In this document: positions 1-8,596 of the stretch, piece by piece
Numbering within the stretch: the first letter of the stretch is position 1
How the letters are laid out: the number at the start of each line of letters is the position of its first letter
From: Paenarthrobacter nitroguajacolicus
Lineage (GTDB): Bacteria; Actinomycetota; Actinomycetes; Actinomycetales; Micrococcaceae
Assembly: GCF_029952445.1 (NCBI RefSeq)
Contig: NZ_JAQPPK010000013.1
Location: forward strand, 1 to 64,000
Direction: 5' to 3'
DNA length: 64,000 nt
Program-made: the position numbers and the translations under genes
The notes under the pieces: generated by a model
Database searches by the model: none
What the model saw: the letters and a program-made list of their open reading frames with translations, nothing else
What the model was told of the DNA's origin: nothing

Positions 1-188
1 AAATTCGAAACCAGCTGAAAACCAGACCACCACACACGGGGGTGCGGGCAATCCGGCATAATTCAACCAATCAATAAAACAATCGGTATCAACAAACTTG
101 GCACACTATTGAGTTCTCAAACAACAGACACTACCGGCACCACCCACACCCACACTCGGGTCCAGGATCGCTCCGGAGCAACTTTCCA
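1..188 (-). other. 5' leader of an rRNA operon (16S gene lies beyond the left edge)
   Basis: Read on the minus strand, positions 122-90 carry the block GAGAACTCAATAGTGTGCCA, which I recognise from leaders of rRNA operons in Micrococcales. A GCTCCGGAGC palindrome sits at about 171-180, just after the promoter. The segment has no credible coding sequence. Transcription would run leftwards out of the window into 16S rRNA. The same kind of block also occurs in some rRNA spacers, so a spacer is the alternative. The upstream promoter favours the leader reading. Confidence 0.6.
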
Positions 189-217
189 AACTTACCCGAA
201 CCGGCCGCTCAAAGCAA
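189..217 (-). promoter_or_regulatory. Candidate rrn promoter
   Basis: On the minus strand a -35 box TTGCTT (217-212) and a -10 box TAAGTT (194-189) are separated by exactly 17 bp. A short leader beginning with a GCTCCGGAGC hairpin follows. Both boxes match a housekeeping sigma promoter only moderately. The placement just upstream of the conserved rrn leader block is what supports the call. Positions 218-578 further upstream hold no gene I can support. They are low-complexity and C/A-rich and may contain further rrn promoters. Confidence 0.5.
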
Positions 218-578
218 ACCAAACCCCGGGCCTCCCCCACCACCCAGCAGCACACAAAAGCGCCACCAGAACCAGTGATTTGAAGGGAGTCGGTCGCTAT
301 CTTTCCGCATCAGCGGCGGCGACTCGAATAACTGTACACGCGCCCAACCCCCACACCAAATCCACCCCAACACCACCCAAAAACCCCGCCAACACACGCC
401 AAACAACCCCACCAAACCACTACAACGAATCCCCGTGAACCCCATCACACCACCCCCCCGCGACAACCGTCGGAAGACAAACACAAAAGCCCAGCACCGC
501 CGTCGAAAGACAAACACCCAAACAAGCGCCGCCCTCGACGACCCCACCCGAACGAAGCGAGAGAGCGATACCCAAAAA

Positions 579-669
579 CGGCGATGAAGTGATCGAGCAT
601 CAGGGAAAACCGGTGATGATGTGCGAGAGCATCAGGGAAAACCGGCGATGAAGTGAGAGAGCATCCGAC
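579..669. repeat. 32-bp tandem repeat, about 2.8 copies
   Basis: Two adjacent 32-bp units (579-610 and 611-642) and a partial third (643-669) differ at only a few positions. Each begins CGG(C/T)GATGA and ends AGCATCAGGGAAAAC. A more degenerate unit can be traced at 548-578. The array lies between the rrn promoter region and the terminator of the drug exporter. A related fragment (GGGAGAGCATCC) occurs near 56,560, which suggests a dispersed intergenic element. Confidence 0.75.
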
Positions 670-703
670 ACCAGCCGGCCCCGGCACAAGCGCCTAAACG
701 CGG

Positions 704-736
704 AAAAGGCCGGCAACCACAACGGTCGCCGGCCTT
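704..736 (-). terminator. Rho-independent terminator of the DHA2 exporter
   Basis: The arms AAGGCCGGC (706-714) and GCCGGCCTT (728-736) form a 9-bp GC-rich stem with a 13-nt loop. On the minus strand a short T run follows at 707-704. It lies 30 bp past the exporter stop codon, so leftward transcription would end before the rrn region. Confidence 0.7.
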
Positions 737-766
737 CCCGAAGGCTCAGTCAGAGGAACCTGGGCG

Positions 767-2284
767 TCAGTGGCCTCCGTGGCCGCCGGCTCCTTCGGTC
801 TTGCGCATCATGGCGCTCAGCACCACAGCGACGACGGCAATGACAGTCGCGACAAGGAAGGCTGCCTGCATGCCGGCCACCAGACCGGACGAAGCAGAAA
901 CCACGGCGTAGATGGACACGAGCAACGCGGTACCGGCCGCACCGGAAACCTGCTGGGCCGTGCTGATGATCGCCGAACCGTGGGAGTACAGGTGCGGTGG
1001 AAGCGGGTTCAGACCCGTAGTGAACGCCGGCGTGAAGAGCAGCGCCAAGCCAAAACTCAGGGCCACGTGGAGGGCAATCACCCAGCCAAGCGCACTGCCC
1101 TCGTCAAGCCGGGAGAACTGCCACAGCGTGAGGACCATCAGGACGGAACCGGAAAGGGTCAGCGGCAGGGGGCCAACTTTGTCGAAGATCCGGCCAATGA
1201 CGGGACCCAACAGACCCATTGCCAAACCGCCGGGCAGCAATGCCAGCCCGGTTTCCAGTGGCTGAAGATGCAGGGTGTTCTGCAGGTACAACGGCAGCAG
1301 GATCACTCCGCCAAACAGCGCCATCATCGCCACCACCATCAACAGGGTGGACACCGTAAACATGCGGAAATTGAAGGCGCGCAGATCCAACAGCGGAGCA
1401 TCCGACTTCTGGAGCTTGAGCTGGCGGAAGACAAACAGTGCCAGGCAGAGAAGGCCTGCCACCAGGGCGATCAGCGGAACAACCCCGGCGTTGGAACCAC
1501 CGATCTGGCTGAGGCCATAGACCAGTCCACCGAAGGCCGGAACAGTGAGGATCACCGAGGTGACATCCAGGGTTGTCTTCTCCCGCTCCCCTACGTTGGT
1601 GAGGTACTTGGCACCAATGGCGAACGCGGCCAGGGCAACCGGCAGCACGAACACAAACATGAAACGCCACGAGAAATTGTCCAGGATGATGCCGGAGACC
1701 GTAGGTCCCATCGCGGGAGCCACGGAAATGGCAATGCTCACGTTGCCCATCACGGCACCACGCTTGGACAGCGGCACCAGGGTGAGGATCGTGGTCATCA
1801 GCAGCGGCAGCATTATGGCCGTTCCGCCGGCCTGGACGATCCGCGCCAGCAACAGCACCAGGAATCCCGGTGCCAAGGCTGCCAGCAAGGTACCACCGCT
1901 GAAGAGCCCCATCGCCAGCATGAAGGCACCCCGGGTACTCATGCGTTGCAGGATGAATCCCGTGGTGGGAATAACCACCGCCATGGTGAGCATGAAGCCA
2001 GTCGCCAGCCATTGCACGGTGGAGGCACTCACTTGAAGGTCCGTCATGAGTCGCTGCAGGGCAACGTTCATGATGGTTTCGTTCAGGATCACCACGAACG
2101 TCGCCACCAGCAACGTCACGATGACCGTCACCGACTCACGCGACATCTTTCCAGAGGCCGCCACCTGCCCATCCGGGCCCTGGGGTGCCGGAGCCTGCGT
2201 GGACGTTGTCCCTGCTGGGGCGGCCACTCCGGAAGCGCCGGATTCGGGCTTGCCGTTTGCGTCGGACGTGACGTCGGTAGACAT
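767..2284 (-). CDS. MFS multidrug exporter, DHA2 (EmrB/QacA) family
   Basis: This is a 505-residue integral membrane protein, a length usual for 14-helix DHA2 proton-driven drug exporters. After a polar N-terminus of about 50 residues come alternating hydrophobic segments. The first helix carries LNETIMNVAL, the family's usual D/N-x-TIVNVAL motif, and GPxxSGIILDNFSWR matches the QacA/EmrB motif C region. The start is set at the ATG at 2284, although an upstream in-frame TTG exists. The C-terminus is His/Gly-rich (GAGGHGGH). The substrate cannot be deduced. The gene is monocistronic, with its own promoter, operator-like palindrome and terminator. Confidence 0.88.
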   Translation of the reverse strand: MSTDVTSDANGKPESGASGVAAPAGTTSTQAPAPQGPDGQVAASGKMSRESVTVIVTLLVATFVVILNETIMNVALQRLMTDLQVSASTVQWLATGFMLTMAVVIPTTGFILQRMSTRGAFMLAMGLFSGGTLLAALAPGFLVLLLARIVQAGGTAIMLPLLMTTILTLVPLSKRGAVMGNVSIAISVAPAMGPTVSGIILDNFSWRFMFVFVLPVALAAFAIGAKYLTNVGEREKTTLDVTSVILTVPAFGGLVYGLSQIGGSNAGVVPLIALVAGLLCLALFVFRQLKLQKSDAPLLDLRAFNFRMFTVSTLLMVVAMMALFGGVILLPLYLQNTLHLQPLETGLALLPGGLAMGLLGPVIGRIFDKVGPLPLTLSGSVLMVLTLWQFSRLDEGSALGWVIALHVALSFGLALLFTPAFTTGLNPLPPHLYSHGSAIISTAQQVSGAAGTALLVSIYAVVSASSGLVAGMQAAFLVATVIAVVAVVLSAMMRKTEGAGGHGGH

Positions 2285-2332
2285 GAGGATCCCCAAGGTT
2301 TGGATTTGGTGTCCGGCGATCGATGCCGGTGA

Positions 2333-2361
2333 AGACTAAAACAGTCTAAACGCCCCGCCAA
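2333..2361 (-). promoter_or_regulatory. Promoter with overlapping palindromic operator for the DHA2 exporter
   Basis: On the minus strand a -35 TTGGCG (2361-2356) and a -10 TAGTCT (2338-2333) are 17 bp apart. An inverted repeat AGACT-N5-AGTCT (2333-2347) covers the -10 element. A palindrome placed there usually binds a repressor of the TetR or MarR type, as is common for drug exporters. No regulator gene is adjacent, so the repressor is unknown. Confidence 0.55.
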
Positions 2362-2387
2362 TTCCCGTCACCGGAAAAAATCAAACC

Positions 2388-3290
2388 TTAGGAAAACAAT
2401 GGGGCGTTGTCTATGAGGCGCACGGGACCAACCTTCGCGGCGATAATCGCCAAGCCTTCGCCCCGGAACGGTGTTTCCTTGCAGTTTTCGGCCAGCGGTT
2501 CCAATGTGGCCGGGTCGACGACGTCGAAATAGTCCAATTCCACCAGCGGTTGGGACTCAACAAGCGCGACGGCGGAATCCAGGTCGAGCGGTTCACGTGC
2601 GTTCGCGCGGGACTCGATAAGGCGCAAGGCCCGCGACAACACCAGCGCCGCCTCATGTTGCTGGTCCGAGAGGAAGCGGTTGCGACTCGAAAGAGCCAGG
2701 CCGTCCTCGCTGCGAACGATGGGTACGGGGACGATCTCCACTGGGAAGTTCAAATCCGAGACCATACGCTTCACCAAAGCCAACTGTTGCGCGTCCTTCT
2801 GCCCGAAGTAAGCCCGGTAGGCCGCCGTCGTGCCGTCAGCTGCGGCACCTCCGGGGAGTCCGTAGTGGAGCAACTTGGCGACCACGGTGAGGGCGCCGTC
2901 GAAGTGCCCGGGGCGGGAGGCGCCCTCCCACTTTTCGCCCAGCGGACCTGCCGTCACCCGCACCAACGGCTGTCCGCCTGGGTAAACCTCCTCGACGGAC
3001 GGCGCGAAGACAAGATCCACGCCTTCGGCATCCAGGAGGGCCATATCTGCTTCCAACGTTCGAGGGTACCGGTCCAGGTCAACGGCGTCACCGAACTGCA
3101 ATGGGTTCACGAAAATGGTGGCCACGACGACGTCGTTCTCCGCCACTGCTGTCCGGGCCAGGGCGGCATGGCCTTGGTGGAGCGCGCCCATGGTGGGGAC
3201 CAACCCCTGCGAACTCCCCTGCTTCCCAGCGAGAAGCCGGGCACTCTCGGCACGCAATTCCGAGGCAGTGGTGACCAGTTTGATAGCCAT
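2388..3290 (-). CDS. panC: Pantothenate synthetase
   Basis: PanC condenses pantoate and beta-alanine with ATP to make pantothenate, the coenzyme A precursor, in the cytosol. The 300-residue product has the nucleotidyltransferase HxGH motif in [10 protein letters not shown] (residues 32-41), a GQKD segment near 155 and the KMSKS-like SSRNRFLS near 195. The ATG at 3290 is chosen because it gives the family's normal N-terminus and length, with an AAGGAAA ribosome site upstream. The stop of the DUF2520 gene lies 4 bp upstream, so it ends the leftward folate/PH-domain operon. Confidence 0.95.
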   Translation of the reverse strand: MAIKLVTTASELRAESARLLAGKQGSSQGLVPTMGALHQGHAALARTAVAENDVVVATIFVNPLQFGDAVDLDRYPRTLEADMALLDAEGVDLVFAPSVEEVYPGGQPLVRVTAGPLGEKWEGASRPGHFDGALTVVAKLLHYGLPGGAAADGTTAAYRAYFGQKDAQQLALVKRMVSDLNFPVEIVPVPIVRSEDGLALSSRNRFLSDQQHEAALVLSRALRLIESRANAREPLDLDSAVALVESQPLVELDYFDVVDPATLEPLAENCKETPFRGEGLAIIAAKVGPVRLIDNAPLFS

Positions 3291-3294
3291 GGGA

Positions 3295-4203
3295 TCAGTT
3301 TCCTTCCGGAGCTTTGGGTTCTGCATCCAAAGCCGCGTCGATATCCGTCAATTGTTCAGGGCGCAGGAGTCCACGGTTTCCCGCCCTGCGCGCGGTGGCC
3401 CGGGCCATGGCCTGGTAGGCGGCAAGGACGTCACCGCCCGCACCGGCGTCGTACTCCTTCAACGCCTGGGCGTGCGCGGTAACTGTACCCACGTCGCCGC
3501 GGGCCACCGGCCCGGTCAGCGCGGATTCGCCTGAGGCGAGGGCATTCTCCAGCGTCGCCCGCAACAGCGGACCCAGCATCGTCTCAGGACTTTCGACGCC
3601 GATCTCCCGCAGCATCTGCGACGCCTGGGCCACCAGGGTGACCATGTGGTTTGAGCTGTGGGCAAGGGCTGCGTGGTAAATGGTGCGGTCCGCTTCGGCG
3701 ATCGCTACGGGCTCGGCACCCATCTCCACCACCAAGGCCTGGGCGATCGGCAGCATGGCCGCGTCCGCCGTGACGCCAAAGGTGCAGTCCATGAGGCGGG
3801 TCAGGTCCAGGCTCATGCCGGTGAAGGTCATTGCCGGGTGAAGGGCCAGGGGAATCGCTCCCGCGGCCCGCACCGGGTTCAGGATTCCAACGCCGAACCT
3901 TCCTGAGGTATGCGCCACCAGCTGGCCGGGCTGCCAGGCGCCCAGCTTGGCCAAACCCGCCACCAATTCCCCCAGCGAGTCATCCGGGACAGCCAGGAGC
4001 ACCAGTTCCGACCGCTCCACGATGTCCTGGATTTCAAGGATCGGGACGCCGGGCAGCAGGTTTTCTGCCCGTTCGCGGCTTGCCTCGGAGACCGCGGAAA
4101 CCCCGACGACGGCGTGCTCGGCAGCGCGCAAAGCCGCGCCGATCACGGCGCCCACCTTGCCGGCACCTATGATCCCGACTCCGAGTCGTCCTGGCTTAGC
4201 CAT
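3295..4203 (-). CDS. Rossmann-fold/DUF2520 oxidoreductase-like protein
   Basis: A 302-residue protein begins with an NAD(P)-binding glycine motif GIIGAGKVG (residues 8-18). The C-terminal half is helical, as in DUF2520 proteins, a layout reminiscent of ketopantoate reductase and pyrroline-carboxylate reductase. An AGGAGG site precedes the ATG at 4203. It overlaps the upstream PH-domain gene by 8 bp and abuts panC. This panC neighbourhood is conserved in actinobacteria. A role in pantoate supply (PanE-like) is attractive but is inference only; the substrate is unknown. Confidence 0.75.
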   Translation of the reverse strand: MAKPGRLGVGIIGAGKVGAVIGAALRAAEHAVVGVSAVSEASRERAENLLPGVPILEIQDIVERSELVLLAVPDDSLGELVAGLAKLGAWQPGQLVAHTSGRFGVGILNPVRAAGAIPLALHPAMTFTGMSLDLTRLMDCTFGVTADAAMLPIAQALVVEMGAEPVAIAEADRTIYHAALAHSSNHMVTLVAQASQMLREIGVESPETMLGPLLRATLENALASGESALTGPVARGDVGTVTAHAQALKEYDAGAGGDVLAAYQAMARATARRAGNRGLLRPEQLTDIDAALDAEPKAPEGN

Positions 4204-5764
4204 CGTGTGATTCCTCCTGCTTGAGCGTCCGGGGTTGTTCGGCCTGGATGGCTTGTCCAGGCTGGGCGGCTGCAGCGACTTCCGGGGCTTGCGGCGCCAC
4301 CTGCGCCAGCCACTGTTCGCTGGTCTGCCGCTTCCGGGCCGCACGGGCGCGGGCGGCCTGCTGATCGAAAAGCTCCACTGCCTGGGCTACGCCGGCCTGG
4401 AACACCCGGGGCATTACTGGACCCGCAGTGGTGTGGAGGACAAGATCGGCAACACCGAATCGCCTGGCCAGCGGGCCCTGGTGCAGTGCCATGGACTGGG
4501 TCCGCTGATGCGGAACCATCACCAAGGTGCGCCACCAGCGGCCGGATCGGATCAGGAGCGCCGTGCCCGTGGCCAGGAAGCCGTTTCGACGCCAGCCCAA
4601 GGGTGCCAGCAGCCAAGCCCGGCGGGGCGTAGTGGTGAACCCATCCGCCCGGGTGGAAGTATGGCTGGCCTGGGCCGGGGCGAGTCCCTCCAACCCGGCG
4701 ACGAAAACACTCTCAGGGTCCTCTACCCCGGGATCCGGCAACACGAGGGACATCATGCGCAGGACGTCGGACTTCATGCCCACGGGGAGCAGCATGGTGC
4801 GGGCAGCGCCCTCGGAGTTCCCGGCGGCGCCGTAGCCGGCCACGTTGACATGCATCCGGTACCAGCCAAAAATCCGCCAGATAGGTGGCTGCCTGACCAT
4901 CACGGCCTGGATGCGGCCCGGCGGCAAGGTCTGTGCCTGGGTATCCAGCAGGCCGTAGCGGAGTCTGATTCCATCCGGCGAAATGGCGGCAGTGAAGTTG
5001 TAACCCTTGTTGAACGCGCTCCAGTAAGAGGCGCCGATACCGAGGATGCCGGGGATGAGCGCCAGGAAAATTGCAGTGTTGTCCAGGACGACAGAGGTCG
5101 AGACAACCGCAGCGGCTCCGATGAGGATGCCCACGGTCTGTTCGCTCAGCAGCAGGGAACCGAGGAGGCGCCCCGGCGGCACGGACAGCACAACGTGCTC
5201 CGGCGCTTCCGGAATCTCCTGGCTCGAGCCGGGCTCGCTGACAACGCCGGCCGCCCGGGCAAGAATCGTGGCGCGCAGTTGCTTGGCCTGATCGATCGGA
5301 AGGTAAGCCAGCCGCACGGCTGACTCGCCGGCGTCGGCCACTTCAAACTTGAGTTCAGCGAGACCGAAAATCCGGGCCAAAAGCGGTTGCACAATGTCGA
5401 TGGCCTGGACGCGGTCCAAGCGGGCCTGCCGCTGCTGCTTGAACAGGAAACCAGTATTCACCCGGACAAAGCCCTCGGCCACTTGGTAGCGCGTGAAGTA
5501 CCAGTTGAGGATAAACCCGCCGACCGTCAGGAGCAGCACCACGGCGCCGCCGGCGAGGAGCCACGGAACGCGTCCGCTGAGGTTCGGATCCACAAAATCC
5601 CGGCCCTGCAACATGCGCTCGAAGGCATCCCGCCCGAAGAAGAAACCGACGGCGGCCAACGCCACCCAGCCGCGAACGAACGGTGAGGCCGGGTGCACCC
5701 GCTTCCAGTCGCCGTCGACCGTTTTGTCCGTCAGGCTCACCGCAGCACTGTCCTCCGGGCTCAC
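4196..5764 (-). CDS. Large PH-domain (bPH2/DUF304) membrane protein
   Basis: This 522-residue protein has two hydrophobic segments near residues 30-48 and 62-86, and another membrane block around 205-245. Several bacterial PH (bPH2, YdbS-like) modules alternate with the helices. The segment starting at YFTRYQVAEGFVRVNTG is a typical bPH2 opening. It overlaps the smaller PH protein upstream by 4 bp (ATGA). The pair resembles YdbS/YdbT of Bacillus, which are membrane proteins of unclear biochemical role linked to stress or bacteriocin tolerance. No catalytic residues are apparent. Confidence 0.78.
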   Translation of the reverse strand: MSPEDSAAVSLTDKTVDGDWKRVHPASPFVRGWVALAAVGFFFGRDAFERMLQGRDFVDPNLSGRVPWLLAGGAVVLLLTVGGFILNWYFTRYQVAEGFVRVNTGFLFKQQRQARLDRVQAIDIVQPLLARIFGLAELKFEVADAGESAVRLAYLPIDQAKQLRATILARAAGVVSEPGSSQEIPEAPEHVVLSVPPGRLLGSLLLSEQTVGILIGAAAVVSTSVVLDNTAIFLALIPGILGIGASYWSAFNKGYNFTAAISPDGIRLRYGLLDTQAQTLPPGRIQAVMVRQPPIWRIFGWYRMHVNVAGYGAAGNSEGAARTMLLPVGMKSDVLRMMSLVLPDPGVEDPESVFVAGLEGLAPAQASHTSTRADGFTTTPRRAWLLAPLGWRRNGFLATGTALLIRSGRWWRTLVMVPHQRTQSMALHQGPLARRFGVADLVLHTTAGPVMPRVFQAGVAQAVELFDQQAARARAARKRQTSEQWLAQVAPQAPEVAAAAQPGQAIQAEQPRTLKQEESHDG

Positions 5765-6273
5765 AGCCCAGCCAGCCTGGCTTCTCCGCGGGCCGAAAGC
5801 TGTTCACGCAAACGCGCGCCCTCATCGGCAGGAAGTCCCGGCAGATGGGCATTGGTTCCAGCCGAGGCCGTGTGGAGTTTCAGCGTGCACAGCCCCAGGC
5901 TTCGCTCGACCGGCCCAACGGACACATCCACGTACTGCATACGTCCGTAGGGAACCACCATGGTGCGCTGGAAGAAGATACCCCGGCGGATGAGGAGATC
6001 ATCGTCGCGTTCGGCGTATCCAATGGCCCGCACCTGCCGCGGAATCAGGATCAGGCGCCACAGCGCCAGCACCAGCATCACGGCAGGGACCGCGATGGCC
6101 AGCCACAACGGCGGCCAACGCCACCAGCCAAGAAGCACGAAGACCAGTGGCAGGCTCAGGACGGCAATCACCACCAGGTTGCCGATGGCCCACTCCACCA
6201 AACGGACAGTGACGTACTTCGGGGAAACCCGCAGCCACTGAACGCCGGGAGGGTCAATCGCCCCTGTACGCAT
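5761..6273 (-). CDS. Small PH-domain membrane protein (YdbS-like)
   Basis: A 170-residue product has two adjacent membrane segments (about residues 28-48 and 52-72) followed by one bPH2 domain containing RAIGYAERDDDLLIRRG and the motif VVPYGRMQYVDV. The ATG at 6273 is preferred because it follows GAAGG and gives the expected N-terminus. Its 5' end overlaps the 3' end of the DUF3180 gene by 20 bp, so translation is probably coupled. It most likely forms a complex with the larger PH protein encoded next. Confidence 0.78.
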   Translation of the reverse strand: MRTGAIDPPGVQWLRVSPKYVTVRLVEWAIGNLVVIAVLSLPLVFVLLGWWRWPPLWLAIAVPAVMLVLALWRLILIPRQVRAIGYAERDDDLLIRRGIFFQRTMVVPYGRMQYVDVSVGPVERSLGLCTLKLHTASAGTNAHLPGLPADEGARLREQLSARGEARLAGL

Positions 6274-6775
6274 ATTCGCCTTCGCCTTTGGTCTCGCCCC
6301 GACGCGTTTCGGGACCAGCAGTGCCGCCTTCAATGTCTTCGGGCGGTATCCGGCAGAACCGTTCCACCACGAGCCCGACTACCACCATGACAATGCCGCC
6401 ACCGCCCATGATCAGGGCGTTCCAGAGGATGCCTTCACCACTGCGCAAGGTGCCGATCCGCAGCAGGTCCACAGCGATGCCGGCGTGCCAGCCAAGGAGG
6501 AGTGTTCCCGCGTAGGCGCATGCCTGGGCAAGAATCAGCGTCCGGGCAGCGAGAATCGGATTCAGCATGTTTTTCTTCTTGCCGTTTCGCCAGCGCAGGA
6601 CCCGCACGCCCATGATGAGCGTTAGCCCCGCAATGACGCCCATGGTGACCAGCGCCGACGTCGGCAGGACGGGCGTGGGCATGCTGAAGCGATTGGTGGT
6701 GACCGTGGCCAGCCAGCCGACGACGGCGGCAATGACTGCGATCAGCACCAAAACCACGGGGCGCATGGCTTTCAC
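6254..6775 (-). CDS. DUF3180 membrane protein
   Basis: About 173 residues, with four predicted helices: two at the N-terminus (MRPVVLVLIAVIAAVVGW and a segment ending in MGVRV) and two after the charged NGKKKN loop. DUF3180 proteins are found in actinobacteria next to folK, as here, and their function is unknown. The GTG at 6775 is preferred because GGTGGAG lies 5 nt upstream, overlapping the folK stop. The ATG at 6766 is the alternative. The C-terminal tail is acidic and soluble. Confidence 0.72.
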   Translation of the reverse strand: MKAMRPVVLVLIAVIAAVVGWLATVTTNRFSMPTPVLPTSALVTMGVIAGLTLIMGVRVLRWRNGKKKNMLNPILAARTLILAQACAYAGTLLLGWHAGIAVDLLRIGTLRSGEGILWNALIMGGGGIVMVVVGLVVERFCRIPPEDIEGGTAGPETRRGETKGEGEYAYRGD

Positions 6776-6777
6776 TG

Positions 6778-7317
6778 CTACTCCACCGCCCCCGTCGCGG
6801 GTACGCCGGCTACATCGCCGAAGCCGTCGAACCTGCGGATATCCGGCATATCGGCGGCGACGGCGGCCAGTCCGGCCACGCTCCGGCCGCCAAGTTGGGC
6901 GTGCGGCTCGAGCAACGACCACGGGTAGAGCACGAAAGCCCTCTCGGCTGCCCTCGGGTGCGGGATGGTGAGGATGGGATCGTCGCTCACAACATCGCCG
7001 AACACGATGATGTCTACATCGAGCGTCCTGGGACCCCAGCGAACTTCACGCGTACGGTGATGCTTCTCTTCCACATCGTGGCAGTGCTTGAGAAGCTCCA
7101 GGGGAGTAAGCGTGGTCTCCACCGCCATGACCATGTTCAGGAAATCCGGCTGGTCCTCCGGTCCGCCTACCGCCTTGGTCTGCACCACCGGAGACACGCC
7201 CAGAAGGCGGACCTCAGGCGGATCGACGAGGTCCGCGACGGCGGTGGACAGGGTGTCGTTGCGCTCCCCCAGGTTGCTGCCCAATGCCAGGATGGCCTTG
7301 GTATAGCCGGAGCTCAT
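6778..7317 (-). CDS. folK: 6-hydroxymethyl-7,8-dihydropterin pyrophosphokinase
   Basis: FolK transfers pyrophosphate from ATP to 6-hydroxymethyl-dihydropterin, the step that prepares the pterin for FolP. The 179-residue protein shows the family signatures LGSNLGERN near residue 12 and RWGPRTLDVDI near 90, with the expected length. The ATG at 7317 overlaps the folB stop by 4 bp (ATGA), indicating coupled translation. The order folE-folP-folB-folK is the usual actinobacterial folate operon. Confidence 0.95.
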   Translation of the reverse strand: MSSGYTKAILALGSNLGERNDTLSTAVADLVDPPEVRLLGVSPVVQTKAVGGPEDQPDFLNMVMAVETTLTPLELLKHCHDVEEKHHRTREVRWGPRTLDVDIIVFGDVVSDDPILTIPHPRAAERAFVLYPWSLLEPHAQLGGRSVAGLAAVAADMPDIRRFDGFGDVAGVPATGAVE

Positions 7318-7673
7318 GACCGCTCCCGGTGGACGCTGACAGTCACATCGCCGAACGGCACCTCAATGGGCGCCTTGGGTTTGTGAACGGTGACGTCGAC
7401 GGCGGCCACGTTGTAGTTTTCGAGGATGCCCTCGGCGATCCTGACCGCTAGTCCTTCGATCAGGTTCAAGGGCTCGCCCTCGATGTGCTTGGTGATCAGC
7501 TCTGCAACTTCGCCATAGTGCGCCGTGTATTGCAGGTCATCGGTCTCGGCGGCCTTGGTGAAATCCGTGTGCAGCACGGCATCCACCACGAAGGGCTGGC
7601 CGTCACGGCGCTCGAAATCGAACACTCCGTGATAACCGACGGCGGTGACGCCGGTCAGCGTGATCCTGTCCAC
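7314..7673 (-). CDS. folB: Dihydroneopterin aldolase
   Basis: FolB cleaves dihydroneopterin to 6-hydroxymethyl-dihydropterin and glycolaldehyde. The product begins (M)DRITLTGVTAVGYHGVF, a typical FolB N-terminus, and contains the conserved TVHKPKAPI segment with the active-site lysine. I set the start at the GTG at 7673 (119 residues). A TTG at 7685, immediately after the folP stop, would add four residues and cannot be excluded. It sits between folP (12 bp) and folK (4-bp overlap). Confidence 0.93.
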   Translation of the reverse strand: MDRITLTGVTAVGYHGVFDFERRDGQPFVVDAVLHTDFTKAAETDDLQYTAHYGEVAELITKHIEGEPLNLIEGLAVRIAEGILENYNVAAVDVTVHKPKAPIEVPFGDVTVSVHRERS

Positions 7674-7685
7674 AGCGTTATCCAA

Positions 7686-8591
7686 TCAGCGGGCGATACG
7701 GGCGGCAACCTTGACGGCGTCAAGGCTTGGGCCGACGTCGTGGACGCGGACAGCCCAGGCGCCCTTGGCGGCACTCAAAGCGGTGATGGCTGCGGTAGCG
7801 GAGTCGCGCTCCAGGGGCGCTGCAGACTTGCCGGCAACAGTGAGGAGCGAACCAAGGAAACGCTTGCGCGAAGCAGCCACCATCACCTTGTGACCCAGGA
7901 CGAAGAGCTGGTCCAGGTTCTTCAGCAGCTCCCAGTTCTGGTTCTCGTTCTTGGAGAACCCGATGCCCGGGTCAACGATGATCTGTTCCGGCGCAACGCC
8001 CGCGGCATAGAGCTTGTCGCGGACGCCGCTGAGCTCAGCCACCACGTCCTCGGTGACATTGCCGTAGTCCGTGAGGCTGTCCATTGTCAGGGCGTCCCCA
8101 CGCCGGTGCGTGAGGATGTACGGGACCTTGGTCCGGGCAACGAGCTCCGGCATGCCAGGTTCGATGGTCAGCCCGGAAACATCGTTGATGATGGCGGCTC
8201 CGGCTTCGACAGCTGCTGCCGCGGTGGAGGTGTGCATGGTGTCGATGCTGACCAGCGCACCGGCCTTCACCAGCGCCTGGATCACTGGGAGGACCCGGCG
8301 CTGTTCTTCTTCAGGGTCCACCGGCTCGGCGCCCGAACGCGTGGATTCCCCGCCGACGTCGATGATGTCAGCGCCGGCGTAGAACATCCGCAGGCCCAGC
8401 GCGATTGCTGTGTCCGGCGTGCGGTGCGTGCCGCCGTCGCTGAAGGAATCCGGGGTGACGTTGAGGATTCCCATGACGAGCGTGCGGTCCGTTGGCAGGT
8501 CCTCGAACCTGGCGGCGGGACGCGGCTTGCGGAGAACCGGCAGCGGGCTTGTGGCCGGGCCGGTTCCGGGTGCTGCAGCGAGGGAGTCCAT
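7686..8591 (-). CDS. folP: Dihydropteroate synthase
   Basis: FolP joins p-aminobenzoate to the pterin pyrophosphate and is the sulfonamide target. Of 301 residues, the first 35 are a variable Pro/Ala-rich extension. The core then starts with MGILNVTPDSFSDGG, the family's first signature. It continues with DVGGESTRSGAEPV, the second signature near residue 85, and DPGIGFSKN. The ATG at 8591 follows GGAAGGTAAGC, a good ribosome site. It lies 5 bp from folE and belongs to the folate operon. Confidence 0.95.
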   Translation of the reverse strand: MDSLAAAPGTGPATSPLPVLRKPRPAARFEDLPTDRTLVMGILNVTPDSFSDGGTHRTPDTAIALGLRMFYAGADIIDVGGESTRSGAEPVDPEEEQRRVLPVIQALVKAGALVSIDTMHTSTAAAAVEAGAAIINDVSGLTIEPGMPELVARTKVPYILTHRRGDALTMDSLTDYGNVTEDVVAELSGVRDKLYAAGVAPEQIIVDPGIGFSKNENQNWELLKNLDQLFVLGHKVMVAASRKRFLGSLLTVAGKSAAPLERDSATAAITALSAAKGAWAVRVHDVGPSLDAVKVAARIAR

Positions 8592-8596
8592 AATGC

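Noticed and set aside
109-547. Open frames on both strands in the rrn leader region
   Set aside because: Biased Thr/Pro or Trp/Gly composition with no homology pattern; they overlap the rrn promoter and leader.
579-669. Possible CRISPR array
   Set aside because: Units are directly adjacent without spacers and no cas genes are present; it is a simple tandem repeat.
770-2332. 520-codon open frame opposite the DHA2 exporter
   Set aside because: It is a high-GC shadow: His/Gln/Arg-rich without domains, and the opposite strand encodes a clear transporter.
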